From an uncultured Porphyromonas sp. (lineage in GTDB: Bacteria; Bacteroidota; Bacteroidia; Bacteroidales; Porphyromonadaceae): DNA of 20,382 nucleotides. A program made the translations under genes and the position numbers. Shown here in pieces: positions 7,085 through 13,356 of this stretch. Under the pieces are notes generated by a model. That model worked only from the letters and a program-made list of their open reading frames with translations. It was not told the DNA's origin and did no database searches. The stretch lies in NCBI GenBank assembly GCA_900539765.1, contig UQDF01000044.1:1-20382 (forward strand), written 5' to 3'. How positions within the stretch are numbered: the stretch's first letter is position 1; every line of letters begins with the position of its first letter.

Positions 7085-8503
7085 TTAAAAGCGAAAGTCA
7101 CGCTCTCCAGCCTTGATCTGCTGGAGACGTTGCTGAGCAATGGATCGGACTCGCTCGTTGGGGATCGTGGGGAGTTGCTGCGAGATCATCTCTAGTCCCA
7201 GCTCACGGGTCGCAGGTGAAGCATAATCCTCGAGGTACTCCTGCAGTGTCAGGAGCGCATTGGGACCGCAGCAGTTGGAGATCTGACCACTCTTGCAGAG
7301 CGACATAAAACGGTCGCCAGTGCGTCCCTCGCGATAGCAAGCGGTGCAGAAGCTCGGTATGTGTCCTTGCTGGAGGAGCCAGTAGACCACCTCGTCGAGT
7401 GTGCGTGGGTCGCTCACCTCAAACTGCTCTGAGTGGGCTGCCTCTGTCGTCTGCGCATAGCCTCCTACTGAGGTGCGGGAGCCTCCGCTGATCTGCGACA
7501 CGCCTACGTGGAGTGCTCGCTGTCGTACCGCTTCACGCTCACGAGTCGAGACGATGATGCCTGTGTAGGGTACCGCTAGTCGGGTTACCGCTATAATATG
7601 GAGGAAGGTGTCGTCAGGGATTGCCTCGGGGAAGGAGTCGAGCGAGATGTCATCAGCTGGACAGATGCGTGGTACGCTGATCGTGTGAGGACCTACGCCA
7701 AAGGTTGCCTCCAAATGCTCCGCATGCATCATCAGTCCGACGAAGTCATAGCGATAGGTACTCAAGCCAAAGAGTACTCCCAGACCTACATCGTCGATGC
7801 CCCCCTGCATTGCTCTATCCATCGACTCGGTATGATAAGCGTAGTCGCTCTTAGGACCTCTCGGGTGTAGCTCCTCGTAGTGCTCTTTGTGGTAAGTCTC
7901 CTGGAAGAGGATGTAGGTGCCGATGCCTGCCTCGTGAAGCATACGATACTCCTCGATGGTTGTTGCGGCGATATTGACATTGACACGACGGATAGCCCCA
8001 TTCTTATGATGTATCGAGTAGATCGTCTGGATCGACTCCAGGATATACTCGATCGGATTGTTGCGTGGGTCTTCGCCTGCCTCGAGGGCGAGACGCTTGT
8101 GTCCCATATCTTGCAGGGCAATGACCTCTTGTCGTATCTGCTCCTGGGTCAGCTTGTGGCGAGGAATGGTCCGGTTCTTAGCGTGATAAGGACAGTAGAC
8201 ACAGCCATTGATACAATAGTTAGAGAGGTAGAGCGGAGCAAAGAGTACAATGCGCTTACCATAGAAGCGTAGCTTAATCTGCTCGGCCAGTTGTGCCACT
8301 CGTTGTCGTGTCGCAGGCTCCTCAGCGAGGAGGAGTACGGCAGCCTCTCGGTGATCTAGTCCACGCATCTCCGCAGCCTTGCGTAGGATATCGGATATCA
8401 CCTTCTCATCATCTTTGTGTTGCTCCGCATAGCGGAGGGTGTCGATGATTTCATCATGATTGATGAAGTCACAGGCATTGTGTGATTGCTTATTGTAACT
8501 CAT
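7085..8503 (-). CDS. hydG: [FeFe] hydrogenase maturase HydG (radical SAM tyrosine lyase)
   Basis: A 472-residue enzyme that cleaves tyrosine to p-cresol and dehydroglycine. It turns the latter into the CO and CN ligands of the H-cluster, delivered as an Fe(CO)2CN synthon. The radical-SAM cluster motif CINGCVYC has Cys at 97, 101 and 104 (CxxxCxxC). The C-terminal auxiliary-cluster motif is visible as FCTACYREGRTGDRFM followed by CKSGQISNCCGPNALLT (CxxC plus a distal Cys), which distinguishes HydG from the thiamine enzyme ThiH. Length is normal for the family (about 470). It sits 12 bases behind hydE and 12 bases ahead of hydF, consistent with a single transcript. Confidence 0.97.
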   Translation of the reverse strand: MSYNKQSHNACDFINHDEIIDTLRYAEQHKDDEKVISDILRKAAEMRGLDHREAAVLLLAEEPATRQRVAQLAEQIKLRFYGKRIVLFAPLYLSNYCINGCVYCPYHAKNRTIPRHKLTQEQIRQEVIALQDMGHKRLALEAGEDPRNNPIEYILESIQTIYSIHHKNGAIRRVNVNIAATTIEEYRMLHEAGIGTYILFQETYHKEHYEELHPRGPKSDYAYHTESMDRAMQGGIDDVGLGVLFGLSTYRYDFVGLMMHAEHLEATFGVGPHTISVPRICPADDISLDSFPEAIPDDTFLHIIAVTRLAVPYTGIIVSTREREAVRQRALHVGVSQISGGSRTSVGGYAQTTEAAHSEQFEVSDPRTLDEVVYWLLQQGHIPSFCTACYREGRTGDRFMSLCKSGQISNCCGPNALLTLQEYLEDYASPATRELGLEMISQQLPTIPNERVRSIAQQRLQQIKAGERDFRF

Positions 8504-8515
8504 ACTTTTACATTC

Positions 8516-9565
8516 TCAGCTAGTGGGAGCGTCTCCACGCCCCCAGTCTATTTGGTAACCTATCGTGTCAAGCTGTGCCTGCAGGAGGGCGACACCCTCG
8601 GCAGCCTCAGAGCCTGAGTAGGCTTTGTTGTTATAGAGAGCGTAGTCGGCTCTATGGTTTAATGGAGATAGATTGGGCATCACCACATTACATCCTGATC
8701 GTATGGCGGCTAGGCGTCCCTCAGGGTGGAGCGTGGCGACAGCTGTCGTGGCGGGGATCAGTGCCTGGGGATTGAGCAACCGACAGAGTGCTAGGAAGCG
8801 AAGTGTCATAGACAAGCTCCCCGCAGGGTATGCCCCCAGAGGCGTCTCTTCATGAGGTATGAAAGGACCGACACCGATCATCTCTGGTTGCAACCGACGA
8901 ATGAAGTCTAAGTCTTGCGCTAAGTGTGCCGTGGTCTGACCTGGCGAACCGACCATAATGCCCGTCCCCACTTGGTAGCCGATCTGCTTGAGATCCCGCA
9001 GGGCTTGTAGCCGATGCTCCTGCACCATAGTGCTGGGGTGCAACTTTTGATAATGCTCCTTGTCGTAAGTCTCGTGGCGCAGCAGGTAGCGGTTGGCACC
9101 AGCGCGAAAGAGTGCCTCGTACTCCTCATACTCCATCTCTCCTAGTGAGAGCGTGATAGCGCATTCTGGATAGCTAGAGCGGATGTTGCGCACGAGCGAG
9201 AGCAGGCGCTTTCCCCGCCAATAGAGATCCTCGCCACCCTGTAGCACGAAGGTGCGAAAGCCTATCTCGTATCCTCTCGCACAGGCCGACATTACCTCGT
9301 CGGCAGTAAGCCGATAGCGGGTGACATGCTCATTGGTAGCGCGTATGCCACAGTAGTAGCAGTCGTTACGACAGATGTTTGAGATCTCGATAAGACCCCG
9401 CAGATAGATCCTCCGTCCGAAATGCTGCTGCGCAATAGCCTCGGCACGCACCTGAAGCTCATGCTCGAGGTGCGTGTCGTTATTGTCTAATAGAGTCTTC
9501 AGCTCATGGATGGAGGCCGTTGCTACTTGGTTTAGCGTATTACTCGTTCTCCTTGTAGTTAGCAT
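8516..9565 (-). CDS. hydE: [FeFe] hydrogenase maturase HydE (radical SAM)
   Basis: A radical SAM enzyme that acts on the HydG product to assemble the 2Fe subcluster precursor with HydF. The CRNDCYYC motif gives CxxxCxxC at residues 65, 69 and 72, preceded by GLIEISNIC. FVLQGGED follows (a GGE-type SAM-binding motif), and later LRHETYDKEHYQKLHP and GTGIMVGSPGQT. Starting at the ATG at 9565 gives 349 residues, the usual family length, and a 26-base overlap with the hydrogenase gene. An upstream in-frame ATG at 9625 would add 20 residues that look unlike the family and would raise the overlap to 86 bases, so I prefer 9565. The reading frame beyond that is secure. Confidence 0.95.
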   Translation of the reverse strand: MLTTRRTSNTLNQVATASIHELKTLLDNNDTHLEHELQVRAEAIAQQHFGRRIYLRGLIEISNICRNDCYYCGIRATNEHVTRYRLTADEVMSACARGYEIGFRTFVLQGGEDLYWRGKRLLSLVRNIRSSYPECAITLSLGEMEYEEYEALFRAGANRYLLRHETYDKEHYQKLHPSTMVQEHRLQALRDLKQIGYQVGTGIMVGSPGQTTAHLAQDLDFIRRLQPEMIGVGPFIPHEETPLGAYPAGSLSMTLRFLALCRLLNPQALIPATTAVATLHPEGRLAAIRSGCNVVMPNLSPLNHRADYALYNNKAYSGSEAAEGVALLQAQLDTIGYQIDWGRGDAPTS

Positions 9566-11039
9566 AGGTGAGGTCGATCTTCTCCACCTCTTTGAGTAGC
9601 TGGCGACGACCAGCGAGTACATCATTGAAGGCGCTCGGTCCCGTTACGCAACCACCGAGACAAGCCATCACCTCGACAAACTGTGTCTCAGCCTTGCCAC
9701 GCTTGCCGTAAGCCTTAAGCTTGGCAACAGCCTTCTTGTCCAAGCCTGCGATCTCCTCAGCGGTGAGACTGCCTACGAAGTCCTTGTACTCCTCCGTATT
9801 GCTTAGATAGGAGATGACAGCATCCTTGACACCACCATTGCGTGCGAAGGCGTGTGCTTCACGTACCGACTCGACAGCTGGCTTGTAGCCCTCTACCGTG
9901 TTGATATCTATATTCAGCCCCTCTAGGATAGAGCCAAGCTCCTCAAAGGTAACGACCATATCGACATCCACGTTGGGACGCTGGATCTCCTTGCGCTTAG
10001 CCACGCAGGGACCGAAGAAGACGATCTTGCTATCGGGGTACAGCTTGCGCGCACGCTCTGCCGTGTAGACCATCGGCGAGTGTGAGCTAGAGACAAAAGG
10101 CTTGAGTCCAGGCGCATGCTTGTCTACCAGCTCGTAGAAGGAGGGACAGCACGAAGTGGTCATAAAGGCTTGACCAGCCTCAATCTTCTCCACCAGCTCC
10201 TTGCCCTCATGGTGTACTGTGTCCATAGCCCCCTGAGCCACCTCGATGACATCGTGGAAGCCTATTTTCTTGATCGCACCGTAGACCTGCTCACGGGTTG
10301 CCTTAAACTGACCTAGGATCGCAGGAGCCACGATAGCTACAACTTGCTCGCCACGCTCGATGGCCCCGAGTACGTCAAAGACTTGCGAGATCTCAAAGAT
10401 CGCACCAAAGGGACAAGCATTCAGACAAGAGCCACAGTAGATGCACTTAGACTCGTCAATATGCTCGATGCCATCCTCGTCCTTGCTGATCGCACCCACA
10501 GGGCAAGACTCCTCGCAAGGTACCGGTATGTAGACGATCGCATGATAGGGACAGTTCTTGTGGCACTGCCCGCAGCTGATGCAGACGTCGTGATCGATCT
10601 GCGCCTGACCGTTCTTCTTGAATGAGATACAGCTCTTCGGGCAGTTGCTCGAGCAGGCACGGCTCACACAGCCACGGCAGAGGTTAGACACCTCATAGTT
10701 GATCTGTACGCACGAGGTACAAGCCTCATCGATGACGCAGAGTACATTCTCCTTCGTCGGCTGTGGGCGATGCAGTGCCGTGTGAGCATACTCAGAGAGC
10801 GGAGTCAGCTCATCCTGCTCGTCCTGCATGTCAAAGCCTAGGAGGGGAAACATCTTATACTTCCATACGGCACGCTCCTTATGGGGGCAACAACGTCCCA
10901 GTACGTTGCGCTGCTTACGAGGACTCAGCTCCAGAGGAATCCGATCTATCGTTTTAATCAATTGGTCTTGACGCCACCTAGCCACCATAGTGGAGAGGAG
11001 CTTATGGCGCACGATCATTACATTGTTTATATAGGTCAT
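9540..11039 (-). CDS. hydA: [FeFe] hydrogenase, group B-like, with multiple Fe-S clusters
   Basis: A 499-residue cytosolic hydrogenase catalysing reversible H+/H2 conversion, probably with ferredoxin. The H-cluster motifs are all present: TTSCCPS (294-300; C297 as proton-relay Cys, C298 as ligand), GPCVAKRKE (343-351; C345), and MACLGGCVTGPS (458-469; C460, C464). The forms GPC (not MPC) and GGCVTGPS (not GGCxxGGG) differ from group A enzymes and fit group B of anaerobic fermenters; this subgrouping is inferred. Eighteen cysteines lie between residues 101 and 209, including CISCGQCHKNCP and CIYCGSCLNACP ferredoxin motifs. A conserved-looking CCPHKER segment lies at 50-56. It is the first gene of the hydA-hydE-hydG-hydF operon, with a -7 box about 60 bases upstream. 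No NADH-binding partner subunits are present. Confidence 0.94.
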   Translation of the reverse strand: MTYINNVMIVRHKLLSTMVARWRQDQLIKTIDRIPLELSPRKQRNVLGRCCPHKERAVWKYKMFPLLGFDMQDEQDELTPLSEYAHTALHRPQPTKENVLCVIDEACTSCVQINYEVSNLCRGCVSRACSSNCPKSCISFKKNGQAQIDHDVCISCGQCHKNCPYHAIVYIPVPCEESCPVGAISKDEDGIEHIDESKCIYCGSCLNACPFGAIFEISQVFDVLGAIERGEQVVAIVAPAILGQFKATREQVYGAIKKIGFHDVIEVAQGAMDTVHHEGKELVEKIEAGQAFMTTSCCPSFYELVDKHAPGLKPFVSSSHSPMVYTAERARKLYPDSKIVFFGPCVAKRKEIQRPNVDVDMVVTFEELGSILEGLNIDINTVEGYKPAVESVREAHAFARNGGVKDAVISYLSNTEEYKDFVGSLTAEEIAGLDKKAVAKLKAYGKRGKAETQFVEVMACLGGCVTGPSAFNDVLAGRRQLLKEVEKIDLTYANYKENE

Positions 11040-11097
11040 ACGATCAAGTGATATGTTAGCTTTTGACCCTCACATCGGGCGGGGTTCAAACTCTCCA

Positions 11098-11105
11098 CAA
11101 AGATA
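11098..11105 (-). promoter_or_regulatory. Putative -7 box of the hydrogenase operon
   Basis: The minus strand reads TATCTTTG, 58 bases upstream of the hydrogenase start, giving a leader of roughly 50 nt. Two TTG triplets occur 12 and 16 bases further upstream, closer than the usual 19-21, so the -33 element is doubtful. I see no recognisable Rex-type palindrome nearby. Confidence 0.5.
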
Positions 11106-11252
11106 CGACTAATATCTCAATCAATCACTACATATTGCTAGTTACACATATCAAAATACCTTATTCTTGCGACTCCCCTCGTAGTAGAGCGACTAGGGAG
11201 CTATCAGATAGAGCAACAGCTGCGCACGATGCCACCATATATATCGATAGGC

Positions 11253-11304
11253 GAAAAAACAAGAAGAGCTTCACTCTCACGGGTGAAGCTCTTCTTGTTT
11301 TTTC
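11253..11304. terminator. 22-bp perfect hairpin terminator, bidirectional
   Basis: Arm 11253-11274 pairs perfectly with 11283-11304 around an 8-base loop (11275-11282). The stem carries six A at its left foot and six T at its right foot, so an RNA from either strand has a stem ending in a U-run. It lies 30 bases downstream of tRNA-Val on the minus strand and ends the Gln-Gln-Val operon, shielding the hydrogenase promoter at 11098-11105. Confidence 0.92.
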
Positions 11305-11333
11305 TAAAAGGTTGATGAGTCTAAAAGACTTTG

Positions 11334-11408
11334 TGGGCCCAATAGGATTCGAACCTATGACCCTCTGTTTGTAAGACAGATGCTCTAAACCAGCTGAGCT
11401 ATGGGCCC
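11334..11408 (-). tRNA. tRNA-Val (anticodon TAC)
   Basis: A 75-nt cloverleaf on the minus strand. The acceptor is GGGCCCA/TGGGCCC, the D-arm contains AGCTGG, and the anticodon stem TCTGT/ACAGA has loop CTTACAA (anticodon TAC). The T-arm is ATAGG-TTCGAAT-CCTAT, with discriminator A. CCA is not encoded. It reads valine GUN codons. It is the last gene of a three-tRNA operon, directly ahead of the hairpin terminator. Confidence 0.97.
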
Positions 11409-11465
11409 TTTCAGATATCTTAGCTCTCCGAGACACTCCAGCGACAGTGCAAGTGTGATAGATAG

Positions 11466-11536
11466 TTGTCCTACAAGGATTCGAACCTTGACAAACAGGA
11501 CCAGAATCTGTTGTGCTACCATTACACCATAGGACA
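11466..11536 (-). tRNA. tRNA-Gln (anticodon CTG)
   Basis: A 71-nt cloverleaf on the minus strand with acceptor TGTCCTA/TAGGACA, T-arm CAAGG-TTCGAAT-CCTTG and discriminator A. The anticodon loop TTCTGGT gives CTG, reading CAG. The last anticodon-stem pair (31-39) would be A-C, a mismatch; the neighbouring Gln(TTG) has G-T there. All other stems are intact, so it is probably functional. Confidence 0.93.
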
Positions 11537-11685
11537 ATCTGTATCAACTTCCTGTCGATTAGCTCGTCACCATCGTGTGTGACACCCAATCACAGAGTCT
11601 CTCTTGGAGAGAAGTAAATGCGTCGTATCACGATATCGTAGTAAGGTGGTGTTTGAACCTCCGTTCGCACCCCCTGCGGGAGTCG

Positions 11686-11757
11686 TTGTCCCACAAGGAT
11701 TCGAACCTTGACTGACAGAACCAAAACCTGTAGTGCTAGCCATTACACCATGGGACA
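11686..11757 (-). tRNA. tRNA-Gln (anticodon TTG)
   Basis: A 72-nt cloverleaf on the minus strand with acceptor TGTCCCA/TGGGACA, anticodon loop TTTTGGT (anticodon TTG, reading CAA and CAG), T-arm CAAGG-TTCGAAT-CCTTG and discriminator A. It is first in the operon. Its acceptor and T-arm closely match those of Gln(CTG) 149 bases downstream, so the two probably arose by duplication. Confidence 0.96.
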
Positions 11758-11794
11758 AATCCTTTTACTACCGACAGACACCTCTGTCATCGTT

Positions 11795-11834
11795 TGTGAG
11801 TGCAAAGGTAGTAAGAAAAAATCAAACCACCAAA
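11795..11834 (-). promoter_or_regulatory. Promoter of the Gln-Gln-Val tRNA operon
   Basis: On the minus strand TTTG (11831-11834) is followed after exactly 20 bases by TACCTTTG (11803-11810), a full match to the Bacteroidota consensus. The 16 bases running from the -7 box into the start region (11795-11810) are identical to those of the tRNA-Asn promoter at 101-116. The first tRNA starts 45 bases downstream of the -7 box. Confidence 0.88.
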
Positions 11835-12164
11835 CATTTCGCAGAAAAGTTTTCTCTGAACCTCCAAGATGACCAACTACTATTTTGAGGAGCAAGGAGT
11901 GATCGAGGCTGATGTATCCTAGCTAAATCAGACTACAAAACAGGATAGCCACGTGGGAATCTATCCCTTCTAAGGCAAACTTGTATCGGTGTATAAAGGG
12001 GGGGGGGCTACTCGTGAGACTTGCGAAGACTAGGGAACGTGTGTGGAAGGATGGGAGGAAGGGGAGGGGCATAGGGGCTGTTGCCTCATGGTACGAGAGA
12101 GGGGGCAAGAAGTGATCCTGCCCCCTCATCTGTAGTGCGTTTATAGCAGAGTAAGTCTATTTAC
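11835..12164. other. Intergenic region with G10 tract and no convincing gene
   Basis: About 330 bases between the tRNA promoter and the end of the Ig-like lipoprotein gene. It contains a 17-codon open frame on the plus strand (11869-11922), judged non-coding, and a small dyad GGATAG/CTATCC (11943-11948 and 11961-11966) enclosing the palindrome CCACGTGG. It also holds a run of ten G (11998-12007) and a hairpin GAGGGGGCA/TGCCCCCTC (12099-12107 and 12119-12127). Purine-rich stretches follow the G run. I see no RNA gene or transposon remnant. Confidence 0.7.
12099..12127 (-). terminator. GC-rich hairpin behind the lipoprotein gene, possible terminator
   Basis: GAGGGGGCA pairs with TGCCCCCTC (9 bp, 11-base loop), 38 bases beyond the lipoprotein stop codon on the minus strand. 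No T-run follows, so intrinsic termination is uncertain. It may instead protect the mRNA 3' end. Confidence 0.45.
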
Positions 12165-13286
12165 TTACATGCTGACGGTTGGTGTCATACGAGCATAGAT
12201 ATCCTCAACTAGATCACCAGAGTCGTTGGTACGAGTCTTATAGTATAGACGTACGATGTAGGGGAGTGTGGGATGAACATCCTCAAAGTAGTGATTGCCA
12301 TCTTGATCCACCTCTAGTTCGGGTGGTAGATTGGGGTCAATGTCCAGGCCTAGGTCCGCTAAGACTGAGACCCAAATGAGCTCAAACATTCCGTCCAGCT
12401 GATTCAAGTACATCCCCTCTAGGTAAGGCATCTCACCGCCTTCAGGCTTGAGGACGTAGGCGATATGCGTATAGGCCATCGCGAAGCGACCAGCCTTAGC
12501 ATTCTTGTCGATAAACCAGATAGCCTTGTGCTCCTCATCGAGGTGGTCAAATAGGAAGTTCGTGTTTGTCTCCATAAGCTGTTTGAGCGCCTCCTGACGC
12601 TCCCACACCTTGTCGAGATTGTCTGGTACGAAGATCGTGTTCTTACCAGAGCTCTTGAGGAAAGTACCTGCCAGATCTTTGCTCTCGACAGTAAGCTCGA
12701 AGGTCGCCTTGGCTCCTCCAGCTGATACCTCTAGCATATATTTTCCTGTAGCGAGTCCAGTCACCTTGTGACCGTCGACCTTAACCTTGTCTGGCTCCGA
12801 GGTAGAGATCGTAAAGTCTGCTGCGGGCTCTGTCGTGACGACGACATCGACACCAGCGCCTTGCTGCGCCCCGAAGACGATCGTACGATCTACTGGGATG
12901 TTGATCCATGTAGGGGAGAGCGAGATCTTCTGATCCTTATTAGGCGCTTGTACCTCAACGGTTAGGGTCGCATGCTGCGCACCAGCTGTTACGGTGACGG
13001 AAGCTTTGCCAGCAGCAACACCCGTGATCGTTTTGCCGCTTATCTGAGCGATCTGCTCATTGTCTACTGACAGTGTGAAGTCTTCTCCAGCAGGCAGTGT
13101 GACCTCTACGGCGCCACCCTCGCCAGCACGTGTCAGCGTGATCTTCTGGCCCACGGCTATAGAGACTGTCGTCTTAGATAGGGTCAAGTCTCCTACTTGA
13201 GGCTCCGAATCTTTGTCCTTACACCCAACGAGGAGGACGAGTGCTGAAAGCAGTAGCACGAGGCTCCATCTGCAATTCTTTTTCAT
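12165..13286 (-). CDS. Exported lipoprotein with two Ig-like domains
   Basis: A 373-residue protein with a signal peptide (1-21) ending in the lipobox LLVGC (Cys22) followed by KDKDSEP, so it should be lipid-anchored, possibly surface-exposed. Two tandem BIG2-like domains follow: about 34-112 (LTLSKTTVSIAVGQKITL ... ITGVAAGKASVTVTAG) and about 118-201 (ISLSPTWINIPVDRTIVF ... VTGLATGKYMLEVSAGG), each ending in the typical G-x-A-x-G-x-Y/A-x-V strand. Residues about 205-373 are a separate region I do not recognise. It has acidic loops, several aromatic residues and no cysteine, and it lacks a T9SS C-terminal domain. It is the last gene of the exported-protein cassette, with a 12-bp hairpin between it and the preceding gene. 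A binding or adhesion role is only a guess. Confidence 0.85.
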   Translation of the reverse strand: MKKNCRWSLVLLLSALVLLVGCKDKDSEPQVGDLTLSKTTVSIAVGQKITLTRAGEGGAVEVTLPAGEDFTLSVDNEQIAQISGKTITGVAAGKASVTVTAGAQHATLTVEVQAPNKDQKISLSPTWINIPVDRTIVFGAQQGAGVDVVVTTEPAADFTISTSEPDKVKVDGHKVTGLATGKYMLEVSAGGAKATFELTVESKDLAGTFLKSSGKNTIFVPDNLDKVWERQEALKQLMETNTNFLFDHLDEEHKAIWFIDKNAKAGRFAMAYTHIAYVLKPEGGEMPYLEGMYLNQLDGMFELIWVSVLADLGLDIDPNLPPELEVDQDGNHYFEDVHPTLPYIVRLYYKTRTNDSGDLVEDIYARMTPTVSM

Positions 13287-13317
13287 AACTAGTTAAGCTG
13301 TTGTATGGTTATAAATG

Positions 13318-13348
13318 CGTGAGCCTGTCGTATAGAGACAGGCTCACG
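13318..13348 (-). terminator. 12-bp hairpin between surface-protein genes
   Basis: CGTGAGCCTGTC (13318-13329) pairs perfectly with GACAGGCTCACG (13337-13348) across a 7-base loop, starting 8 bases beyond the stop codon of the upstream gene. The following minus-strand sequence CATTTATAACC is AT-rich but has no clear U-run. It could be a partial terminator or an mRNA-stabilising element that separates expression of the Ig-like lipoprotein from the genes ahead of it. Confidence 0.7.
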
Positions 13349-13356
13349 AGATAAGA

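Noticed and set aside
11161..11589. Minus-strand open frame of 142 codons across the tRNA operon
   Set aside because: It reads through tRNA-Val, tRNA-Gln(CTG) and the terminator hairpin, so the apparent protein is translated tRNA sequence. The frame at 11567-11758 fails for the same reason (it covers tRNA-Gln(TTG)).
11641..11685. Possible tRNA remnant (T-arm-like GGTTCAAAC) between the two tRNA-Gln genes
   Set aside because: Only a few bases resemble a T-arm. No acceptor or anticodon stem can be folded around it.
11869..11922. 17-codon plus-strand frame opening with MTNYYFEEQG
   Set aside because: It could be a small protein or a gene remnant, but there is no promoter motif, no leader and no similarity I recognise.
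11943..11966. Dyad GGATAG/CTATCC enclosing CCACGTGG as an operator
   Set aside because: It is not near a start site of a supported gene and is too short to call a regulator site from one occurrence.
11923..12129. Minus-strand open frame of 68 codons containing the poly-C/poly-G tract
   Set aside because: Low-complexity product with no recognisable features, no promoter or conserved leader, and it overlaps a hairpin. I considered a phase-variable gene, but nothing supports a longer frame on either side.
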